A stretch of DNA of 64,000 nucleotides from an uncultured Bacteroidota bacterium (GTDB taxonomy: Bacteria > Bacteroidota > Bacteroidia > Bacteroidales > P3). Shown here piece after piece: positions 44,555 through 51,542 of the stretch (positions are counted from its first letter, which is position 1; each line of letters starts with the position of its first letter). The stretch covers positions 1 through 64,000 of the forward strand of contig CACWPQ010000008.1 in assembly GCA_902762805.1 (NCBI GenBank), read 5' to 3'. The position numbers and the translations under genes are program-made. The notes under the pieces are model-generated. The model did not search any database. It was not told the DNA's origin and saw nothing but the letters and a program-made list of their open reading frames with translations.

Positions 44555-44694
44555 AATTGTTTCATATATATATCAGTGCACCGTGATAACGCGGAGGGGT
44601 GCGGTTTAGTATGCAGGGGCTAAAATTTTGGGATGTAACAATTATGTAATAAAAAAGTAACGGAAACTTAACCTGACGGCTTGGGAAAGGTTCG

Positions 44695-44702
44695 TAATTT
44701 TG
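44695..44702 (+). promoter_or_regulatory. -7 element TAATTTTG for the Na/Pi symporter
   Basis: Perfect TAnnTTTG box 28 nt before the ATG at 44731. Confidence 0.65.
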
Positions 44703-44730
44703 CAGTCGGAAACTTTAATACACACATACC

Positions 44731-46407
44731 ATGAAAATAACTGACATTCTATTGATTATTTTGAATTTTGCCGGAGGTCTGGCGGTGTTTCTCTTCGCGA
44801 TGAAGCTGATGAGCGAGGGGCTGCAGAAGGTGGCTGGGCAGCGGATGCGAGCGCTGCTAGGGAAGCTGACGGGGAACCGTCTGAGCGGCATACTGACCGG
44901 CGCGGGAGTGACGGCGACCATCCAGTCGTCGTCGGCCACGACGGTGATGGTGGTGAGCTTTGTGAACGCCGGCATGCTGTCGCTCAACGGTGCGGTGGCG
45001 GTGATCATGGGGGCCAACATCGGCACGACGATGACGGCCTGGATCATCTCGCTGCTCGGGCTGGGCGAGGGCGGTGGCCAGTTCAGCCTGGCGCTTTTGC
45101 TGGCGGCGCTGAGCCTGCCGTTCACCTTTTCGAAGAAGGAGCGGCTGCAGGCTGTGGGGCAGCCGGTGATGGGGCTGGCGCTGCTGCTGGTGGGCATGGA
45201 CCTGCTGAAGGGCGCGATGCCGGACCTAGGGCAGTACCCGCAGCTGCTGGAGTGGATAGCCTCGCTGAGCGGATGGGGGATGGGGTCGGTGCTGCTGTTT
45301 GTGGCCATCGGCACGGCGTTGACGTGCGTCATGCAGTCGTCGTCGGCCATGATGGCCATCACGCTGCTGATGTGCCACCAGGGGCTGATCGAGATCGACA
45401 TGGCCATAGCGCTGGTGATGGGTGAAAACATAGGCACCACCATCACGGCCAACATGGCGGCCATGGTGGCCAACGCGTCGGCCAAGAAGGCGGCGCGCGC
45501 GCACCTGGTGTTCAACGTGGTGGGCGTGACGGTGTCGCTCCTGCTGTTCTATCCCATCACCCGGCTGATACAGGGCGTCTTCCCCGCCAACGCGCCGATG
45601 GCGGTGTCGCTGTTCCACACGATGTTCAACGTGTGCAACACGCTGCTGCAGGTGTGGTTCATACCGCAGATTCTGTGGATTGTGGACCACCTGGTGAAGG
45701 AGGAGCCTGCGGCGGAGGGCGAGAAGGAATACAGCCTGACCTACATCAGCCGCGGCCCCATCGACACCGCCGAGCTCAACCTGCAGAGCGCGAAGAAGGA
45801 AATCGAGCTCTTCGGGCAGCGTGTGGCCGAGATGTACGCCAAGCTGCCGGGGCTGCGCGACGAGAAGGAGTTCGACACGACGATGCAGCAGATCGAGCAA
45901 GGCGAGCAGCTGACCGACCGGATGGAGATGGAGCTGACGGGCTACCTGACGGCGGTGGCCGGCGGCAACCTCAGCGGCCACACCACGGAGCGCGTCAGCG
46001 CCATGCTGCGCGTGGTGGACAACCTCGAGAGCATCGGCGACTGCATACTGCAGATCGCCCTCACACGGAAGAACAAGCGCGCCGACGCGGTGCACTTCAG
46101 CGACCACCTGAACGACAACCTGGCCGAGATGAGCGCCCTGGTGGAGGGTGCCATGGATGTGATGGAGAACAACCTGCACGACTACAACCACGCCGACCTG
46201 ACGGCGGCCACGGAGGCCGAGGAGCGCGTCAACGCCTGCCGCGACCGCCTGCGCAGCGAGCACCTCGAGGCGCTCCGCACACAGCGCTACGGCTATGCCA
46301 TCGGCAACGCCTACAGCACGCTCTACGCCCAGTACGAGAAGCTGGCCGACCACATCATCAACGTCAGCGAGGCCCTCTGCGGCGGCAAGTGGGGCGAGGG
46401 TAATTGA
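44731..46407 (+). CDS. Na+/phosphate symporter (NptA/PhoU fusion type)
   Basis: A 558-aa protein with two Na/Pi cotransport repeats, each with a QSSSA motif (residues 65-69 and 202-206), eight or more membrane segments in residues 1-320, and a PhoU-like helical domain (about 345-558). It imports inorganic phosphate with sodium; the PhoU-like part may sense phosphate state. The TGA stop is the first part of a heptamer repeat (46404-46465), so the original C-terminus may have been slightly different. Confidence 0.93.
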   Translation: MKITDILLIILNFAGGLAVFLFAMKLMSEGLQKVAGQRMRALLGKLTGNRLSGILTGAGVTATIQSSSATTVMVVSFVNAGMLSLNGAVAVIMGANIGTTMTAWIISLLGLGEGGGQFSLALLLAALSLPFTFSKKERLQAVGQPVMGLALLLVGMDLLKGAMPDLGQYPQLLEWIASLSGWGMGSVLLFVAIGTALTCVMQSSSAMMAITLLMCHQGLIEIDMAIALVMGENIGTTITANMAAMVANASAKKAARAHLVFNVVGVTVSLLLFYPITRLIQGVFPANAPMAVSLFHTMFNVCNTLLQVWFIPQILWIVDHLVKEEPAAEGEKEYSLTYISRGPIDTAELNLQSAKKEIELFGQRVAEMYAKLPGLRDEKEFDTTMQQIEQGEQLTDRMEMELTGYLTAVAGGNLSGHTTERVSAMLRVVDNLESIGDCILQIALTRKNKRADAVHFSDHLNDNLAEMSALVEGAMDVMENNLHDYNHADLTAATEAEERVNACRDRLRSEHLEALRTQRYGYAIGNAYSTLYAQYEKLADHIINVSEALCGGKWGEGN

Positions 46408-46465
46408 GAATTGAGAATTGAAAATTGAAAATTGAGAATTGAAAATTGAAAGTTGAAAGTTGAGA
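46404..46465. repeat. GAAAATT heptamer repeat at the symporter stop
   Basis: About nine period-7 units (GAGAATT, GAAAATT, GAAAGTT). It forms the stop codon and 3' end of the Na/Pi symporter gene. Confidence 0.9.
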
Positions 46466-46625
46466 GTGCGGTTTCGGCTGTGCTCTTTTTCAGTATCTTA
46501 TGGGTTCTTGTCTTACTATGCTCTTTCTGTTGTCTTTGTGCGCTCCTTGAAAAAAATTTCAAGCAGTGGGCAATAAAAGGGGAACAAGTGCGTTATGGGT
46601 GGAAAACATATAAAACGACGCAGTT

Positions 46626-47453
46626 ATGGCAAAAATCGAACAAGGGTATATGGGCGGCTTCGTCGGGAAGCTGGGGCCCGCGGTGGGCTACCACTGGCGC
46701 GGCAAATGGTGCCTGCGGGCGCTGCCGGCCAAGGTGCACAACCCGCGCACGGCGGCGCAGCAGGCGCACCGGATGCGCTTCCGCGAGATGGTGCAGCTGG
46801 CGGGTCGCTTCCGCGTGGCCGTGAACACGGGGCTGCACCAGCTGGCCTGCGAGCACGGGATGACGGAGTGCAACATGTTTGTGCACCGCAACCACCGCCT
46901 GCTCGGCGCGGACGGGCTGGACTACAGCCGGTTGGAGGTGAGCCACGGGCCAGTGGCGCCGGTGGCTTTCGCGCCGGCGGAAATCGACGGGCAGATGGTG
47001 CTGCGGGTGGCGTTCGAGAAGAACCCGCTACGCCAGCGCGCCGACGGCGACGACCGGGTGGTGCTGTTCATATATTGCGTTGACCACCAGATGGGTATCC
47101 GCACACAGGCCGTGGAGCGGCGGAGCGGGCGCGTCGAGGTGGCGCTGCCGAGCCAGTGGCGCGGCACGGAGCTGCACATCTACGGCTTCGTGGAAGACCG
47201 CGCGGGGCGTGCGTCGAGGACGCTCTACGTCAGCCAGGCACTGCCGGCAGGCGACGGAACCGACCGCCAGGGCGAGCCAAAAGCAACAGAAATACCTGAA
47301 AAACAAATCATTGTACAATATGAAACAGGAGTCGACAAACAGCATAATCCAGAAGATAGCGATACACAACTGCCCGGAGCTGATGGAGGCGGTGGAGCAG
47401 GTGGGCCTGCTGCCGCTGCTGGCGGGGGCGGTGCCGGGCTTTTCGGCCGATGA
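46626..47453 (+). CDS. DUF6266 family protein, second copy
   Basis: A 275-aa paralogue of the gene at the left window edge (MAKIEQGYMGGFVGKLG, WRGKWCLRA, YGFVEDRAGRAS). The homologous part ends near residue 210. The last 65 residues, ending in a glycine/alanine-rich stretch, overlap the 5' end of the next gene in another frame (47320-47453) and are probably not conserved, so either an earlier stop was lost or the tail is accidental. Function unknown. Confidence 0.78.
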   Translation: MAKIEQGYMGGFVGKLGPAVGYHWRGKWCLRALPAKVHNPRTAAQQAHRMRFREMVQLAGRFRVAVNTGLHQLACEHGMTECNMFVHRNHRLLGADGLDYSRLEVSHGPVAPVAFAPAEIDGQMVLRVAFEKNPLRQRADGDDRVVLFIYCVDHQMGIRTQAVERRSGRVEVALPSQWRGTELHIYGFVEDRAGRASRTLYVSQALPAGDGTDRQGEPKATEIPEKQIIVQYETGVDKQHNPEDSDTQLPGADGGGGAGGPAAAAGGGGAGLFGR

Positions 47454-48015
47454 GCTGGTGGCGCCGGACTGCCGCTACCGCCTGCGCGACGACGGTGGCT
47501 GGGACTGGCCACTGTGGGACTGGAAGGGGCCCGCCGTTACCGAAGGACGGTTCGCTTATGGAAAATTCTTCAACGGCAAGGCGGGCTTCGTCAGCATGGA
47601 GTGGTGGCCCGACCTCTGCAACTACCGACGCAGCCGCCATCCACAGCCCGACGAGGAGAGCATCGAAGGCATCGTATTGGAAATCCTACAGACCAACGGT
47701 AGCATGATAACCAGGGAGTTGCGCGCCGCCTGCGGCTTCGATGGGGCGAAGATGCGCAGCCGTTTCGACGGCTACATCACGCGCCTTCAGATGGCCTGCC
47801 GCGTGGTAACCGAGAACTTCGTCTACCCTACGGACAAGCACGGCAACCGCTACGGCTGGGGCTGGGCCCTGCTGACCACGCCCGAGCAGCTCTTCGGCCG
47901 CGACGCCTGCCGCTGCCACCGCACGCCCGAAGAGAGCCACGCCCGCCTGCTGGCCCACCTGCGCTCCCTGCTGCCCGAGGCATCCGACAAGCAACTTGGC
48001 AAGCTGTTGGGCTGA
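47320..48015 (+). CDS. AlkZ-related protein
   Basis: A 231-aa protein matching the AlkZ-related group in Bacteroidetes: PGFSADELV, then WDWKGPAVTEGRFAYGKFFNGKAGFVS, NYRRSR, a winged-helix-like ITRELRAACGF segment and the C-terminal WGWALLTTPEQLFG. AlkZ/YcaQ enzymes are DNA glycosylases that unhook interstrand crosslinks; whether this shorter relative is active is unknown. The ATG at 47320 overlaps the DUF6266 tail by 134 nt; the upstream in-frame starts lie inside that gene and I reject them. Confidence 0.82.
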   Translation: MKQESTNSIIQKIAIHNCPELMEAVEQVGLLPLLAGAVPGFSADELVAPDCRYRLRDDGGWDWPLWDWKGPAVTEGRFAYGKFFNGKAGFVSMEWWPDLCNYRRSRHPQPDEESIEGIVLEILQTNGSMITRELRAACGFDGAKMRSRFDGYITRLQMACRVVTENFVYPTDKHGNRYGWGWALLTTPEQLFGRDACRCHRTPEESHARLLAHLRSLLPEASDKQLGKLLG

Positions 48016-48019
48016 CGGC

Positions 48020-49204
48020 TCATCGGGACAACCGGCGTGCCATTTCGTTGAGGGCCACGAAGCGGTAGCGCGAGGCCGTCGACGGGATGGGCTCATAGGC
48101 GCGACGGCGGGCCTCTGCCTTTCTGCGCAGCGTCTCCTCCACCGCGGCCTGTATGGCGGCATCGCGGAACGCCTGTTCCGTGGGTTCCAATAGCAGCAGC
48201 TGCCCCCTCGAACAAGCCTCGAAATAGACGCCGCCGGGTTTGTAGAAATGCTCATGCAGGGAGCCCTCCGCCGGGAAGCCGTCGTTGAGGAGCACCACCA
48301 GCGGATAGCCCTGCTCGCGCAAAGTGCGGGCGATGAGTTTCTCGCCCTTGCTGATGGCGGCGGTATAGGTGATGGCTCCGTTGTGCGCCGCCGCCAGCAC
48401 CTGCCGCAGCCGCTCCTGTACTTGCCCGTCGGTGGCGCTGCGCGACATCTCCACCATCTGTCGGTCGGGCCATTCGAGAAGGAAATGGTTGCCCAGCGAG
48501 GTGAACTGCAGGCCGCCGACATCGGTCCTGCGATGCAGCCGGAAAAGGTCGGGGTTGTGCCTTTTGAGCCAGAGGCGGCGCGGGTTGTCCTTGACATAGT
48601 CTATCATCCGGCGCAACTGCCCGGGCGCATGGAGGATGCGCTCGTGGTAGTAGGCCGGGTCTTGTTGCCAGATGCTCCCCCTGTCCGCAAAAATGCGGCC
48701 AAACTGCACAAGAGCCTCCGCCTCTCCCCCGAGCACCCCGCCTCCCAAGCCCCCGTGCACCCCGGCTCCCGCTTCTCCTCCGTGCACCCCGGCGGCGTTC
48801 TCGCCGCCGCCAAGGAACTCCCGCTTGTAAACCATAGTGCACCCGCTCTTAAAGCCCCGCACCACCGCCCCGATACTCCGGGGCAGCGGCTCCAGCACCT
48901 GGATCACCAGGTGCACATGGTCGGGCATCACCTTCTGCGCCAGCACCTTCAGCGCGAACCCCTTCCCTGCATAGAACTGCGCCAGCCCACTCAGCATCCT
49001 GTACACGCGGTAGCCGAAAGGGTTCAACTTGACGAATGCCGTCTCGGCACTGTCGCCCGCCAGCACCCCGAACAGAGGGTAACGCCCCTCCACCACCAAG
49101 GTGAAGTGGTAGATGGCGCAGCCGCGGTAGTCCCACCCGTTCTCGCGGTGGTGCCGCGTGGGGTCGACTGGCCGCCATTTCCTTTTATCATTTTCCGAAG
49201 CCAT
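48020..49204 (-). CDS. REP-associated tyrosine transposase (RAYT) with C-terminal extension
   Basis: A 394-aa protein with an N-terminal Y1 transposase (IS200/RAYT-type HUH) domain: CAIYHFTLVVEGR, the metal motif H96-V-H98 in VMPDHVHLVI and the probable nucleophile Y126 in FKSGCTMVYKREF. It lacks IS ends, as RAYTs do. A Gly-rich insert (about 131-165) is encoded by GTGCACCCCGGC-like repeats. The C-terminal domain (about 270-370, AISKGEKLIARTLREQGYPLVVLLNDGF) recalls a DprA-like fold seen in Bacteroides transposases. RAYTs move REP/REPIN elements, and a REPIN-like element lies at 16630. Confidence 0.88.
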   Translation of the reverse strand: MASENDKRKWRPVDPTRHHRENGWDYRGCAIYHFTLVVEGRYPLFGVLAGDSAETAFVKLNPFGYRVYRMLSGLAQFYAGKGFALKVLAQKVMPDHVHLVIQVLEPLPRSIGAVVRGFKSGCTMVYKREFLGGGENAAGVHGGEAGAGVHGGLGGGVLGGEAEALVQFGRIFADRGSIWQQDPAYYHERILHAPGQLRRMIDYVKDNPRRLWLKRHNPDLFRLHRRTDVGGLQFTSLGNHFLLEWPDRQMVEMSRSATDGQVQERLRQVLAAAHNGAITYTAAISKGEKLIARTLREQGYPLVVLLNDGFPAEGSLHEHFYKPGGVYFEACSRGQLLLLEPTEQAFRDAAIQAAVEETLRRKAEARRRAYEPIPSTASRYRFVALNEMARRLSR

Positions 49205-49225
49205 ACATCACATATTTTCCGACTG

Positions 49226-49233
49226 CAAAAATA
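49226..49233 (-). promoter_or_regulatory. -7 element TATTTTTG for the RAYT gene
   Basis: The minus strand reads TATTTTTG, 21 nt before the RAYT ATG. Confidence 0.6.
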
Positions 49234-49250
49234 CACTTTTCCTACAAGCT

Positions 49251-49270
49251 GGCAAAAAAAAAATTTTGCC
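49251..49270. promoter_or_regulatory. Palindrome at the -33 box
   Basis: GGCAAAA, an A run, then TTTTGCC: an inverted repeat overlapping the -33 box of the plus-strand promoter and upstream of the RAYT promoter. It could be an operator shared by both. Confidence 0.45.
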
Positions 49271-49295
49271 GTATGGATTTTTCTTCGTAATTTTG
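49265..49295 (+). promoter_or_regulatory. Canonical promoter at the left edge of the AT-rich island
   Basis: TTTG at 49265-49268, exactly 19 nt, then TAATTTTG at 49288-49295. Transcription should start near 49301, almost 285 nt before the first ORF. Confidence 0.78.
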
Positions 49296-49300
49296 CACTC

Positions 49301-49584
49301 GCTTTCGAGAGAGAAAGCAATAAGCAAGAAAAGCATTGCGATTTTGTCCTTTGATAGAAATTCGCCAAATTTCACGAGGAGGGATTGAGCATTTATGCTT
49401 TCGCTTGAGTGTGTATGCTATACCCATAGCATATCGTCAGGCGTGAGATATGTTCCACGAGACCCCGTTTCCTCAAAGGTGTTTGGCGATACCTCTATCA
49501 AGACGGACATGAGCACATAACCTCATGCCTTTTCTATTTTTATGATTAACACTCCGTTGGAGGGTCGGACATAATAACAGATGA
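49301..49584 (+). ncRNA. Hairpin-rich leader or ncRNA before the MTase-helicase operon
   Basis: No ORF. Successive small hairpins: GCTTTC/GAAAGC (about 49301-49319), GAAATT/AATTTC (about 49357-49373), AGCAT/ATGCT (about 49388-49400), TATGCTAT-ACCC-ATAGCATA (49414-49433, 8-bp stem), ATGAG/CTCAT (about 49508-49526) and CTCC/GGAG (about 49552-49562). It could be a regulatory leader or an RNA component of the downstream system. Confidence 0.5.
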
Positions 49585-50391
49585 ATGGAAACATATGTCA
49601 CATTGCCCAAGTGGCTTGATGATTATATCTTCGGAGAACTGGGAGCCAAATACTGCCGGTCTAATGCTGATATGACTGTCATAGATTGGGACAAGAGCGA
49701 TGTTCTCAATTATCTTGGCACATATTTCCCGCGGAGTTATGCTGAGGCAAGCTGCATAATGGGCGATTATCTTTATGGAAGCAAATCAACTCTTTTGGAG
49801 AAAGAATGTTTGTCCTTTTTGGATTTTGGATGTGGAACTGGCGGCGAAATAGTGGGATTAATCTCACAATTAAAGAAATATAACGAAAAACTTAAAAGCG
49901 TTTCTGTATACGCCTTGGATGGAAATTTCCACGCGCTCAGATTGTGTGAGGCTGTGCTGAAGAAGTTCTCGGAACAGAGTAGTATTAACGTAAAAGTAAA
50001 GCCAATTCCGGTAGTAGTACAAGATTTATATGATATGTCTGTGATTGACAATGTTCTTACTACTGATTTCGATATGGTTATTTCATTCAAGGCTATCTGC
50101 GAATTTGTCACCAAGGAGCGATTTGAGAAAGACAATGCCTACGGGCAGGTTGTCAAGACATTGATGCCAAAACTAAAGCAAGACGGCATATTGTTGTTGG
50201 TGGATGTTACAAGCTACAATGATGTTTCAAACGAGTGGTTGCCTCGCATGATGGATGCAGGTATTCAATCCTTCCCTTGCTGTTTGATTCATCAGAATGA
50301 AGGATTTAGTCAACCCATTTATATAACACATAGCCATAAGATTAACGATGTCAGCAAAGTGGCTTGGAAAATGATAACCCCTAAAAACTAA
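49585..50391 (+). CDS. Class I SAM-dependent methyltransferase, first gene of the AT-rich operon
   Basis: A 268-aa protein with SAM-binding motif I LDFGCGTGGEIVG (about 79-91) and an acidic motif II VYALDGN. The catalytic region does not show the DPPY/NPPY motif of N6-adenine DNA methyltransferases, so small-molecule, RNA or protein targets are also possible. The N-terminal 60 residues are helical and not typical. Base composition is AT-rich and codon use differs from the GC-rich genes at the left, suggesting transfer. The next gene begins 6 nt later. Confidence 0.75.
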   Translation: METYVTLPKWLDDYIFGELGAKYCRSNADMTVIDWDKSDVLNYLGTYFPRSYAEASCIMGDYLYGSKSTLLEKECLSFLDFGCGTGGEIVGLISQLKKYNEKLKSVSVYALDGNFHALRLCEAVLKKFSEQSSINVKVKPIPVVVQDLYDMSVIDNVLTTDFDMVISFKAICEFVTKERFEKDNAYGQVVKTLMPKLKQDGILLLVDVTSYNDVSNEWLPRMMDAGIQSFPCCLIHQNEGFSQPIYITHSHKINDVSKVAWKMITPKN

Positions 50392-50397
50392 AATAAT

Positions 50398-51534
50398 ATG
50401 CCTAAGAAAGATTGGATGGTAAAAGAATCAGATCTTGAGAAAGACGATATCCAGTATAAGGTACTCAAAGGTATGAATGAAAAGTCGGCAATTGTGACTG
50501 GCTGTGCAGGAAGTGGGAAATCCGTTCTTGCCTTAATAAAGGCACAACGCATACAAAAAGAAAAGGGTAATGATTATCAAATAATAGTATATACAAAATC
50601 GTTGTGCCAGTACATGAATTCAGGACGAGAAGAGTTAAATCTTGTAAAGGATTTTGCTTATCATCAAGAATGGAAATACAAACGCATCCCTAAAACTTAC
50701 GCGAATGGAGTAACATATATGGTGTATGAAAAGGATGAGTACGGGAATTACATTCCTAAAGACACTCTTCCTCAGGCAGATTACACGATAGTAGACGAAA
50801 TACAAGATTTCACAAAAGAGGAAATCGGTGAGTTTATTTCAGCAACCAGGAAACACTTTTATTTTTTTGGCGATACAGCACAATCGGTATTTAAAGGATT
50901 AAAAAATACATTGCCTGTTGAATACATCTTATATGAGTTCCCAGAGTACAGAGAGCCAAAAACGCAGACTTTTAAATTATATAATAATTACAGGCTCCCT
51001 CTCTCTGTCGCAAAATTGGCTCAAAATATTGGAGAAGATTTACCTGAATTCGATGAGAGTATTTACAAAAGCCCTGAAAAGCAAAAACCTTATTTATTAG
51101 AATTCGCAGGGGATGAGCAACATATTGATTTTTTAATAGAAACCATTAAAAAACGTGAGCTAAGAGATGTCGGCATTCTAATGCTTGAGAATGAATCGAT
51201 AAAAGAAATTTCAATCGCAATGAGAGCAAAGGGGATGGACAATGAGGTCAAATACAAGGACCCTGAAACAGGGAGGCCAATCGATACATTAAACTTTAGT
51301 ACATCATTGCCGAAAATCATGACATACCATAGTGCTAAGGGATTGCAATTTGAGTCTGTTTTTTTGCCTATGCTTCCTACTGTGATTCAACGTCGTTCAG
51401 CACTATATGTAGCGATGACACGAACTTATCATTATCTTTATTTGATGTATAGTGGAAGTATGCCTGATCTATTTGCAAATGCCTCAAAGGAGGATTATCT
51501 CACATCAACAGATATTATTGTCGAAGAAAAATAA
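50398..51534 (+). CDS. Compact UvrD/Rep-like SF1 helicase
   Basis: A 378-aa protein with all main SF1 motifs: Walker A GCAGSGKS (residues 35-42), motif II DEIQD (133-137), motif III FGDTAQS (157-163), motif IV LYNNYRLP, motif V TYHSAKGLQFESVFLP and motif VI LYVAMTRTYHYLYL. It is much shorter than UvrD (about 700 aa) and lacks the 1B and 2B subdomains, as do the small helicases of several defence systems. It should act on DNA, probably guided by the proteins encoded beside it. The next gene begins 8 nt later. Confidence 0.82.
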   Translation: MPKKDWMVKESDLEKDDIQYKVLKGMNEKSAIVTGCAGSGKSVLALIKAQRIQKEKGNDYQIIVYTKSLCQYMNSGREELNLVKDFAYHQEWKYKRIPKTYANGVTYMVYEKDEYGNYIPKDTLPQADYTIVDEIQDFTKEEIGEFISATRKHFYFFGDTAQSVFKGLKNTLPVEYILYEFPEYREPKTQTFKLYNNYRLPLSVAKLAQNIGEDLPEFDESIYKSPEKQKPYLLEFAGDEQHIDFLIETIKKRELRDVGILMLENESIKEISIAMRAKGMDNEVKYKDPETGRPIDTLNFSTSLPKIMTYHSAKGLQFESVFLPMLPTVIQRRSALYVAMTRTYHYLYLMYSGSMPDLFANASKEDYLTSTDIIVEEK

Positions 51535-51542
51535 GCTCTGCC

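Noticed and set aside
46453..46824. A 123-aa frame before the second DUF6266 gene
   Set aside because: Its second half overlaps DUF6266 in another frame, and the hydrophobic first half has no promoter or family support.
48248..49354. A 368-aa plus-strand frame opposite the RAYT
   Set aside because: Antisense of the transposase; the minus frame carries the HVH and Tyr motifs.
49301..49584. Retron-type ncRNA
   Set aside because: No reverse transcriptase gene is nearby and no msr/msd fold is recognisable.
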